Shown: piece after piece, positions 1 through 5,482 of the stretch
How positions within the stretch are numbered: position 1 is the first letter of the stretch
Layout: each line of letters begins with the position of its first letter
Assembly (NCBI GenBank): GCA_964416755.1
Contig: CAYQFH010000151.1
Location: 1 to 5,482, forward strand
Origin: Thiopontia sp964416755
GTDB lineage: Bacteria > Pseudomonadota > Gammaproteobacteria > GCF-002020875
Length of the DNA stretch: 5,482 nucleotides
Direction: 5' to 3'
Notes under the pieces: model-generated
Databases searched by the model: none
The model's input: the letters and a program-made list of their open reading frames with translations, nothing else
What the model was told of the DNA's origin: nothing
Program-made: the position numbers and the translations under genes

Positions 1-845
1 CGACTGACATGACCACCATTCTTCACCTGCTTGACCACATCCATCGCCATCTCGATGGGAATGGCGAAAGAGAGCCCCATATAACCACCGGACTTGCTGA
101 AGATGATGGAGTTGACCCCGACCACCTCACCATCCAGATTGAACAGTGGACCACCGGAATTACCGGGATTGATTGCCACATCGGTCTGAATAAAGGGGAC
201 GTAGTTGAACTGGTTGCTCCCCTCGGAGATATTGCGTGCCTTGGCACTGACAATACCGGCGGTGGCTGACATCTCGAAACCGAATGGAGAGCCAATCGCC
301 AGCACCCACTCACCAATCTCCAGTTCGGTACTGGTGCCGGTCTTGATGGTAGGCAGGCCGTCCGCGTCAATCTTGATCAACGCAATATCAGAGCGGGGAT
401 CAGACCCTACCACAGTCGCCTTGAACTCACGATGATCAGTCAACCGCACCACAATTTCATCGGCATCCTCGATCACATGATGATTGGTCAGGATATAGCC
501 ATCCTCACTCAGGATACTGCCAGACCCTTGTGACTGAGACTCGAACTCTCTTGGCTCTCCTCGCGGCATCGGAGCGCCAAATCCACCCATCCCGCGATCC
601 TCAAAGAAGCGACGAAAGAACTCAGGTAGTTCATCATAGGGGAGATCTCCCGGCCCGCCCTGCGAAAAGGGGTTGCGCCCTCCCCCCATCATCCGTTTCT
701 GGCTCACGCTGATACTGACCACGGCTGGCATCTGCTGCTTCACCAACTCGGTAAAGTTGGGGAGCCCATTCGCATTGGCCGCCATCGCGCCAGTTGCAGT
801 CAACAGCAACAACAGTGCTGCACACAGGGTATAGATCTTCTTCAT
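1..845 (-). CDS. mucD: DegP/MucD-type periplasmic serine endoprotease, 3' end beyond window (partial)
   Basis: HtrA-family protease that degrades or holds misfolded periplasmic proteins; in Pseudomonas MucD restrains the AlgU stress response. The window holds the first 281 residues. Residues 1-22 form a signal peptide (MKK start, leucine-rich core, A-M-A before a likely cleavage site). A Gly/Pro-rich, Phe-rich loop follows at about 52-95, as in the regulatory loop of DegP. The trypsin-like domain shows the complete triad: H123 in TNHHVI, D153 in SDIALIK and S230 in GNSGGP. The PDZ domains expected after residue ~285 lie outside the window. The chosen ATG at 845 has a good Shine-Dalgarno, AAGGAT, at 853-858 with a 7-base spacer; an in-frame ATG at 866 lies upstream of that site and is less likely. 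It is last of the visible sigma-E operon genes, 33 bases after rseC. The family is certain; mucD rather than another degP paralogue is inferred from gene order. Confidence 0.95.
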   Translation of the reverse strand, partial: MKKIYTLCAALLLLLTATGAMAANANGLPNFTELVKQQMPAVVSISVSQKRMMGGGRNPFSQGGPGDLPYDELPEFFRRFFEDRGMGGFGAPMPRGEPREFESQSQGSGSILSEDGYILTNHHVIEDADEIVVRLTDHREFKATVVGSDPRSDIALIKIDADGLPTIKTGTSTELEIGEWVLAIGSPFGFEMSATAGIVSAKARNISEGSNQFNYVPFIQTDVAINPGNSGGPLFNLDGEVVGVNSIIFSKSGGYMGLSFAIPIEMAMDVVKQVKNGGHVS

Positions 846-852
846 TCCACTT

Positions 853-858
853 ATCCTT
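853..858 (-). promoter_or_regulatory. Ribosome binding site of the mucD-like protease gene
   Basis: The minus strand reads AAGGAT here, 7 bases before the ATG at 845. It decides between two in-frame ATG codons (845 and 866) in favour of the downstream one. It is the clearest Shine-Dalgarno in this operon; the three genes upstream have weak ones. Confidence 0.7.
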
Positions 859-878
859 ACATTCATTGAATTTGTTCC

Positions 879-1334
879 CTACTTCACAAAATGGATGGTC
901 GGCGTATGCACCTCCACAATTTCCGGCATCAACGTCTTGCCATCAAACCACCCTCTGCCTCGCATCCACTGCACTGCACCTGCAGTCAACAACAGTGCCA
1001 ACAGCACTTTGCTCCACTCCTGCTGCAGTGGCAGCCACTCTACCGTACCCAACGCAACAAACAGCACCAACAGTGGCAATAGATAGAGTCGTGCTGCACC
1101 ATCCATCAACCCCTGCTCGGAGACCGCAATGGTCACCTCGGAACCGACCGCTGCCCGAACTGGATTTTTCACCTCCACCCGAAAGGGGCGATTACCAAAC
1201 AACCTGGAGAGTGCCGAAGTGCCACAGCTCGATCTGGAGCCACAACTTCCGCAGGAGGCCTGACGTACTGTTTCCACCCATGTCTGCTCTCCATCAACTG
1301 CAACTACGGTAGCCCGCTCTTTAACCATGATCAC
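879..1334 (-). CDS. rseC: RseC/MucC family sigma-E regulatory inner-membrane protein
   Basis: Inner-membrane protein of the RseC/MucC family, a positive modulator of sigma-E in E. coli; RseC homologues are also linked to electron transfer and redox control (family knowledge). The protein is 151 residues, close to the usual ~150-160. It has the typical layout: a short N-terminal beta-rich part (VKERATVVAVDG), a cysteine cluster C28-x2-C31-x5-C37, then two adjacent membrane spans at about 81-101 and 108-124, and a short hydrophilic tail. E. coli RseC, as I recall it, has one more cysteine before the cluster; the equivalent region here (WVETVRQ) lacks it. The start is either GTG at 1334, which shares its G with the TAG stop of the preceding anti-sigma gene, or ATG at 1328 two codons on; translation is probably coupled either way. 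It is third in the rpoE operon, as in Pseudomonas. Confidence 0.93.
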   Translation of the reverse strand: MIMVKERATVVAVDGEQTWVETVRQASCGSCGSRSSCGTSALSRLFGNRPFRVEVKNPVRAAVGSEVTIAVSEQGLMDGAARLYLLPLLVLFVALGTVEWLPLQQEWSKVLLALLLTAGAVQWMRGRGWFDGKTLMPEIVEVHTPTIHFVK

Positions 1335-2200
1335 TACCCACTACGCGCCTCAACAGAGAGTGCCACCTTGCGCACCACTTCCATTGGCACCTCTCCCAAT
1401 ACAGTAATACGGTGTCCCAAAGTGGAGTGGCTGTAGAGGTTAACCGGGTGTTTCTCCCCCTTCATCTTGCGCTTGCTCTCCCCCTTGGCACCACTCTTCT
1501 CGATAAAGACCGAAAAAACCGATTCACCATTACTCAACACCAAGTGCGTCACTGAACCTCCAAAAGCCGGGATTTCATGTTGCAGCGTATCTACTTCGCG
1601 GAATCCCTCCGGCAACCAGCCAACCTGCCAACCTACAATACGTTTTGCTACACGCAGCTGCTGTTGCGGATCAGAAAGATGGGGGGCTGTAGAGACCAGT
1701 GCACTGCCCCTGTTCTCATCGTGACGCACCAGATAGGAGCGCATCCACGCCTGTTTGTCGAGCGGATTAACCCAGCGTTCCACCCACTCCCCATCTACCT
1801 CAACCCACTCAGTCTGCACACTGTTCTCGGCCATTTGTGGCACTTGCGCTATTTGTGGCTGCTGAATCAGGAGAAAGGTAACCGTTGCCAGAGAAGCTGC
1901 CAACACTAATGGAATCCATGGCCTGCGTAACGCTTTTACTCTGTTGTTGGAAGGTGCCAATACCGTGGCTTCATTCTGCAGTGCGGCAGAGACACGACCA
2001 GCAATCCGGTTTGAACCTGCAGCGATACAGGGGCGTTTCTCGAACAGGGTGTGACGAATCGCATGATGCGCTGCCCATTGCGCTTTCAACTCAGGCTGCT
2101 GCTCCATTGTCAAGAGCAGCTGCTTCAATTCCTCTGCAGACAATTCACCGTCCATCAGCGCTGAAAGCTGCTCTCTCTCTCTCTTGTTCTCTTCCATCAC
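1334..2200 (-). CDS. Sigma-E anti-sigma factor: RseA/MucA fused to the RseB/MucB C-terminal domain
   Basis: Membrane-spanning anti-sigma factor expected to hold RpoE inactive until regulated proteolysis. Residues ~8-75 match the RseA sigma-binding domain (REQLSALMDGELS, then PELKAQWAAHHAIRHTL). A single membrane span lies at about 95-113, preceded by basic residues (RVKALRR), giving an N-in topology. The periplasmic arm ~114-170 has the RseA/MucA-like W...SYLVRHDEN motif. From about 185 to 288 the sequence matches the RseB/MucB C-terminal domain: WLPEGF (195-200), LSNGESVFSVFIE (222-234) and TVLGEVP (266-272). A normal RseA or MucA ends near 195-215 residues and RseB/MucB is a separate ~316-residue secreted protein; here the ~200-residue LolA-like half of RseB is absent. 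The fusion is topologically sensible, since both parts are periplasmic. The start is GTG at 2200 or the adjacent ATG at 2197, 25 bases after rpoE, with only a weak AGG as ribosome site. An AG-repeat lies in codons 6-10. Domain identities are confident; how the fusion behaves is inference. Confidence 0.88.
   Translation of the reverse strand: MMEENKREREQLSALMDGELSAEELKQLLLTMEQQPELKAQWAAHHAIRHTLFEKRPCIAAGSNRIAGRVSAALQNEATVLAPSNNRVKALRRPWIPLVLAASLATVTFLLIQQPQIAQVPQMAENSVQTEWVEVDGEWVERWVNPLDKQAWMRSYLVRHDENRGSALVSTAPHLSDPQQQLRVAKRIVGWQVGWLPEGFREVDTLQHEIPAFGGSVTHLVLSNGESVFSVFIEKSGAKGESKRKMKGEKHPVNLYSHSTLGHRITVLGEVPMEVVRKVALSVEARSG
2171..2184 (-). repeat. (AG)7 dinucleotide tract in the 5' coding region of the anti-sigma gene
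   Basis: Seven perfect CT units on the plus strand (AG on the coding strand) encode most of K-R-E-R-E at residues 6-10, just before the conserved QLSALMDGE helix. Gain or loss of one unit would shift the frame and abolish the protein. The tract is short for a contingency repeat, so phase variation is only a possibility. Confidence 0.85.
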
Positions 2201-2225
2201 GTAGTGCGCCTATTCTAATTACCCG

Positions 2226-2795
2226 TTATTCTGCTACCAACTGTTTTGCAATCGCATCACGGGCACGAAAAATTCTCGACCGTACCGTTCCGATCGGTGT
2301 CCCCATCACCTCTGCAATCTCCTCATAACTCATCCCCTCCAGTTCTCGCAGCGTGATCGCCGCTCTCAGATCATCCGAGAGGCTGGCCAATGCCTGCTGT
2401 AACGTCTGCTCGACTTGATCCCGTTCCAGCTCACTCTCCGGGGTCGCCTGTTCGGTAAGACCCTGCTCCTGAAAAAAAAGTTCCGCCTCTTCAGCATCCA
2501 GATCAGTGGCAGGAGGGCGGCGTCCCCTGGCAACCAGATAGTTCTTGGCAGTGTTGACTGCTATCCGGTAGAGCCAGGTATAAAAAGCACTCTCGCCACG
2601 GAAATTGGCCAAAGCCCGATAGGCTCGAATAAAGGCATCCTGTGCTACATCCTCCGCCTCAGTGCGATCCTTGACAAAGCGTGTCACCAGCGCCACCACC
2701 TTGTGCTGATATTTAAGTACCAACAGATCAAAGGCGCGTTTGTCTCCATGCTGCACCTGCTCTACCAGAAGCTGATCTGCATCCTGCTGTTTCAA
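2226..2795 (-). CDS. rpoE: ECF sigma factor RpoE/AlgU (sigma-E, sigma-22)
   Basis: Extracytoplasmic-function sigma factor that directs RNA polymerase to envelope-stress promoters. At 189 residues it is nearly the length of E. coli RpoE (191). Region 2 spans about 24-92, with YQHKVVALVTRFVKD, the core-binding EAEDVAQDAFIRAYRAL (47-63) and the -10-recognising FYTWLYRIAVNTAKNYL (71-87). A variable acidic linker follows (98-127). Region 4 is about 129-185, with a helix-turn-helix at 156-177 (SYEEIAEVMGTPIGTVRSRI) for -35 binding. The start is TTG at 2795: there is no in-frame ATG, GTG or TTG between it and the upstream nadB start, and the N-terminus aligns without gaps to E. coli RpoE (DQ-x-LVE-x-VQ-x-GD at the same residue numbers). 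A weak GTGAG lies about 6 bases before it. It is the first gene of the operon with its anti-sigma factor, rseC and the periplasmic protease, and is probably autoregulated through the ECF-like promoter at 2829-2855. Confidence 0.96.
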   Translation of the reverse strand: MKQQDADQLLVEQVQHGDKRAFDLLVLKYQHKVVALVTRFVKDRTEAEDVAQDAFIRAYRALANFRGESAFYTWLYRIAVNTAKNYLVARGRRPPATDLDAEEAELFFQEQGLTEQATPESELERDQVEQTLQQALASLSDDLRAAITLRELEGMSYEEIAEVMGTPIGTVRSRIFRARDAIAKQLVAE

Positions 2796-2828
2796 TCGGA
2801 TCTCACTATAAAAGTTGTTATGGATGGA

Positions 2829-2855
2829 GTGGACAATAGCGAGTTAGAATAGTTC
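2829..2855 (-). promoter_or_regulatory. Candidate sigma-E-type (ECF) promoter for the rpoE operon
   Basis: On the minus strand, GGGAACTA ends at 2850; its GAACTA (2855-2850) differs by one base from the -35 GAACTT of RpoE/AlgU. A 16-base spacer is followed by TCCAC (2833-2829), which matches a TCnAA-type -10 at three of four fixed positions. Transcription would begin near 2822, leaving a leader of about 27 bases before the TTG start. Autoregulation of rpoE/algU by such a promoter is established in E. coli and Pseudomonas. The -35 ends three bases before the nadB ATG on the other strand. The call rests on motif reading only. Confidence 0.45.
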
Positions 2856-2857
2856 CC

Positions 2858-4483
2858 ATGGCACCCCACACGCAAGAGGCAACTTACCACCACGATGTAC
2901 TGATCATCGGCAGTGGTGCAGCCGGCTTGACTACTGCACTACAGCTGGAACCCTCACTGCGAGTTGCCATTCTGGCAAAATCGACTCTGGATGAAGGCTC
3001 CACCCTCTACGCACAGGGCGGTATTGCTGCGGTGCTGGACGAGGAAGATTCCGTCGACGCCCACGTCAATGACACCCTCAACGCCGGGGATGGGCTCTGC
3101 GACGAACCGGTCGTACGTTATGCTGTAGAGCGCGCTCGCCCTGCTGTCGAACAATTGATTGAGGCCGGTGTGGCGTTCACCCGCACCGATCCCGATGACC
3201 CTGATGCCCCTTTTCACCTCACACGCGAAGGGGGGCACAGCAAGCGGCGGGTACTCCACTCGGCTGATGCGACCGGCAAGGCAGTCGAAACCTCACTAAA
3301 CGAACAGATAAGAGCACGCAAAAACATCGATCTCTTTGAACACCATATTGCCATTGACCTGATCACGCAGGCCAAACTAAATGACTCGGCTATCGATAAC
3401 CGGGTATTGGGGGCCTATGTACTGAATCGCCCCCGTCAACAGATACATACCTTTCAAGCAGCGCATGTAGTACTGGCCACTGGCGGCGCCAGCAAGGTCT
3501 ATCTCTACACCAGCAATCCAGACATCTCCACAGGAGATGGAATCGCGATCGCATGGCGAGCCGGCTGCCGGGTTGCCAATATGGAGTTCAACCAGTTTCA
3601 CCCCACCTGTCTCTACCATCCCAAGGCAAAATCCTTTCTGATTACTGAAGTGGTTCGGGGTGAAGGAGGACAACTACTACTTCCCAACCTGACCCGCTTT
3701 ATGGATCAGTTTGATGAGCGCAAGGAGCTGGCTCCGCGTGACATCGTGGCCCGGGCCATCGACCACGAGATGAAGCGTCTCGGTGCCGATCATCTCTTTC
3801 TCGATATCAGCTTCAAGGATTCCGATTTTGTGCGAGAGCACTTCCCCACCATCCACCACCGATTGAAGAAATTTGGCATCGACATGACCACCGATCCGAT
3901 TCCGGTGGTTCCGGCTGCCCACTACACCTGTGGCGGCATCATGACCGACCTCAATGGCAAGACCGATCTCCCGGGCCTCTACGCTGTTGGAGAGGTGGCA
4001 CACACCGGGCTGCATGGCGCCAACCGCATGGCGAGCAACTCTCTGCTCGAATGTCTGGTGTTTGCCGGTGCTGCCGCGACTGACATCAATCAACTTCCGG
4101 TCCAGCAGAGCACACAAACCATCCCTGCATGGGATGAGAGCCGGGTCACCGACTCTGACGAAGAGGTGGTCGTCTCCCACAACTGGGATGAGCTGCGCCG
4201 CTTCATGTGGGACTATGTCGGGATTGTGCGTACCACTAAACGGCTGGAGCGGGCCCAGCACCGAATTGAACTGTTGCAAAAAGAGATCGCCGAGTACTAC
4301 AGCAACTTCCGTATCTCCAACAATCTGCTGGAGCTGCGTAACCTGGCACAGGTGGCAGAACTGATTATTCAATCGGCCCTCCAGCGTAGAGAGAGCCGTG
4401 GTTTGCACTATACTCTGGACTATCCGGAGAAACAGCAGCAGGCAGAGAGCACCATTCTCTGCCCGCCCAACCATCAGGAGTAA
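2858..4483 (+). CDS. nadB: L-aspartate oxidase NadB
   Basis: FAD enzyme that oxidises L-aspartate to iminoaspartate, the first step of de novo NAD synthesis; NadA then makes quinolinate. The 541 residues match the usual ~530-540. The N-terminal dinucleotide fold shows VLIIGSGAAG (14-23), then STLYAQGGIAAV (48-59), REGGHSKRRVLHSADATGK (123-141), FNQFHPTCLY (244-253), APRDIVARAID (292-302), HYTCGGIMTD (355-364) and GLHGANRMASNSLLECLVF (384-402). Residues corresponding to those implicated in substrate binding and catalysis in the E. coli enzyme are present: E124, H248, R294, H355 and R390. A helical C-terminal domain ends with the typical SRGLHYTLDYPE. The ATG at 2858 is the only start that fits: an in-frame TAG lies at 2837-2839 and no alternative follows before the FAD motif. 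No Shine-Dalgarno precedes it. It is divergent from rpoE, as in E. coli and Pseudomonas, and is followed 7 bases later by ygfZ. Confidence 0.98.
   Translation: MAPHTQEATYHHDVLIIGSGAAGLTTALQLEPSLRVAILAKSTLDEGSTLYAQGGIAAVLDEEDSVDAHVNDTLNAGDGLCDEPVVRYAVERARPAVEQLIEAGVAFTRTDPDDPDAPFHLTREGGHSKRRVLHSADATGKAVETSLNEQIRARKNIDLFEHHIAIDLITQAKLNDSAIDNRVLGAYVLNRPRQQIHTFQAAHVVLATGGASKVYLYTSNPDISTGDGIAIAWRAGCRVANMEFNQFHPTCLYHPKAKSFLITEVVRGEGGQLLLPNLTRFMDQFDERKELAPRDIVARAIDHEMKRLGADHLFLDISFKDSDFVREHFPTIHHRLKKFGIDMTTDPIPVVPAAHYTCGGIMTDLNGKTDLPGLYAVGEVAHTGLHGANRMASNSLLECLVFAGAAATDINQLPVQQSTQTIPAWDESRVTDSDEEVVVSHNWDELRRFMWDYVGIVRTTKRLERAQHRIELLQKEIAEYYSNFRISNNLLELRNLAQVAELIIQSALQRRESRGLHYTLDYPEKQQQAESTILCPPNHQE
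4476..4480 (+). promoter_or_regulatory. Ribosome binding site of ygfZ inside the end of nadB
   Basis: AGGAG overlaps the last codons of nadB, directly before its TAA stop, and lies 10 bases before the ygfZ ATG at 4491. The arrangement suggests co-transcription and translation coupled to nadB. The spacing is a little longer than optimal. Confidence 0.6.
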
Positions 4484-4490
4484 CTTGACC

Positions 4491-5482
4491 ATGAACAGCG
4501 AATGGAAAGCATATCTGACCAATAACGGGGCTGAACTGGTAGAGGGGGTCGTCGTCAGTTTTGGCAATATCGAGCAGGAGCGCCATATTGTCTCCAGTGG
4601 GGATGTGATGTGCGATCTCTCCCACTTGTCCATTCTGGAAGTCAGTGGTGAAGATAGTGCTGATTTTCTACAGAACCAGTTTACCAACGATATCGCTGCT
4701 CTGGAGGTGGGCAAGAGTCAGTTCGATGGCTGGTGTACACCAAAGGGGCGTTTAACTGCACTGTTCCGGGCCACCCGCATTGCCAATGACCGTTACCTGT
4801 TGGTACTGCCGAGAGATGTGGCCGAGGGGGTGGAGAAGAAATTGCAGATGTTCATCTTCCGCTCCAAGGTCACTATCAACAACTTGAGCAATAGTGCAGT
4901 ACGGATTGGACTCTCCGGTCCCAATGCCGAGGCACAACTCGACAGCGTAGCCAAGGCCAAACCACTTCCCGCTACAGTAGATGATGCCGTAATTACAGAG
5001 AGCTGCACCATCATCCGGTTACGCCCCGGTCCCCATCCACGTTTTATGGTGATCACTGAGACTGAATCTGCCCGGAAGATCTGGTCTCACTTCGATGTAA
5101 AATCGGCACCGGTTGGCCGCGGTGCCTGGGAGTTGATCAAGATCCGTGCCGGTGTCCCCTCCATCTTCCTCGGGACTCAGGAGGCTTTTGTACCCCAGAT
5201 GCTCAACCTGCAGTCGATCAACGGACTCAGCTTTACCAAAGGGTGCTATCCCGGACAGGAGGTGGTCGCACGACTGGAGTACCTCGGTAAGCAAAAGCGC
5301 AAGATGTATCCGGTCTTCATTCAGGAGGAGAGTGCCCCCACCGTGGGTTCGAAGCTCTACTCCGCCAGTTCACAGTCGGCTCAAGGGGCTGGGGAGATCA
5401 TCTCCATTGAGAAGAACGGGGATGGTGGCTGGGAGGGGTTGGCTGTAGTTGAAATCAGCTCAGCTGAAGCCAATGATGTCAC
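4491..5482 (+). CDS. ygfZ: Folate-binding Fe-S cluster maintenance protein YgfZ (partial, 3' end beyond window)
   Basis: Member of the YgfZ/GcvT-like (COG0354) family; in E. coli it uses tetrahydrofolate to support assembly or repair of certain Fe-S enzymes, including the tRNA methylthiotransferase MiaB (family knowledge). The window holds 330 residues and no stop, so only a short tail should be missing, since members are about 320-350 residues. Visible hallmarks are LSHLSILEVSGEDSADFLQNQ (43-63) with FTNDI (64-68), CTPKGRLTA (82-90) and the signature KGCYPGQEVVARLEYLGK (250-267), which contains the essential cysteine, C252. GVPSIFLGTQEAFVPQMLNL (221-240) is the usual segment before the signature. 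Glycine-cleavage T protein is excluded because it lacks the KGCYxGQE motif. The ATG at 4491 has an AGGAG 10 bases upstream. It probably forms a transcription unit with nadB; sdhE, which often sits beside ygfZ in gammaproteobacteria, is not between them here. Confidence 0.95.
   Translation, partial: MNSEWKAYLTNNGAELVEGVVVSFGNIEQERHIVSSGDVMCDLSHLSILEVSGEDSADFLQNQFTNDIAALEVGKSQFDGWCTPKGRLTALFRATRIANDRYLLVLPRDVAEGVEKKLQMFIFRSKVTINNLSNSAVRIGLSGPNAEAQLDSVAKAKPLPATVDDAVITESCTIIRLRPGPHPRFMVITETESARKIWSHFDVKSAPVGRGAWELIKIRAGVPSIFLGTQEAFVPQMLNLQSINGLSFTKGCYPGQEVVARLEYLGKQKRKMYPVFIQEESAPTVGSKLYSASSQSAQGAGEIISIEKNGDGGWEGLAVVEISSAEANDV

Noticed and set aside
23..370. 115-codon open frame on the minus strand, same strand as the protease
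   Set aside because: It is in a different frame from the protease, which reads through the whole region with an intact H-D-S triad.
801..1080. Recurring CAACA/CAACAGTG-like strings suggesting a dispersed repeat
   Set aside because: On the coding strand these are CTGTTG-type leucine codons of the protease signal peptide and the RseC membrane spans. Spacing is irregular and no longer unit repeats.
794..1312. 172-codon open frame on the plus strand
   Set aside because: It is antisense to rseC, whose cysteine cluster and two membrane spans are clear. The plus-strand product is low-complexity, rich in Ser, Thr and Pro, as expected from a shadow frame.
1680..1700. Possible frameshift or assembly scar at the RseA-RseB junction
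   Set aside because: The frame is continuous, both sides keep sensible family-like sequence, and there is no stop or homopolymer slip. An in-frame assembly deletion cannot be excluded without reads, but nothing in the sequence indicates one.
2807..2812. TATAAA as the -10 of a nadB promoter
   Set aside because: The sequence 17 bases upstream (around 2784-2789) is CTGCTG, a poor -35, and no extended -10 is present. It could still be used, but the evidence is too weak to list.
3677..4714. Long 345-codon open frame on the minus strand
   Set aside because: It lies opposite the 3' part of nadB and the start of ygfZ, both of which show full family signatures in the plus frames. The antisense translation has no recognisable domain.

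Overview
The window looks like a chromosomal segment of a gammaproteobacterium with roughly balanced GC. It carries the envelope-stress sigma-E (RpoE/AlgU) locus in the order familiar from Pseudomonas (algU-mucA-mucB-mucC-mucD), with nadB divergent from the sigma-factor gene as in many gammaproteobacteria. I cannot name the genus from sequence alone.

Left part, minus strand (2795 down to 1): a tightly packed operon. rpoE (2226-2795) comes first, then an anti-sigma gene (1334-2200), rseC/mucC (879-1334, sharing one base with the anti-sigma gene) and a degP/mucD-type periplasmic serine protease (1-845) that runs off the left edge. The most notable feature is the anti-sigma gene. Its N-terminal part is a RseA/MucA-like cytoplasmic domain, membrane span and periplasmic arm. 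Its C-terminal ~100 residues look like the C-terminal domain of RseB/MucB. No separate rseB/mucB is present, and the large N-terminal LolA-like, lipid-sensing domain of RseB is missing from the locus. The anti-sigma gene also carries an (AG)7 tract in its first codons.

Right part, plus strand (2858-5482): nadB (L-aspartate oxidase, complete), followed after 7 bases by ygfZ (folate-binding Fe-S maintenance protein), which runs off the right edge. The two probably form one transcription unit: NadB makes iminoaspartate for the Fe-S enzyme NadA, and YgfZ supports Fe-S enzymes.

The 62-bp gap between rpoE and nadB (2796-2857) must serve both directions. It contains a plausible ECF-type promoter reading toward rpoE, whose -35 lies next to the nadB start codon. 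nadB itself has no visible ribosome binding site. There are no intergenic stretches above 300 bases, and I see no RNA genes, insertion sequences, CRISPR arrays or convincing intrinsic terminators.
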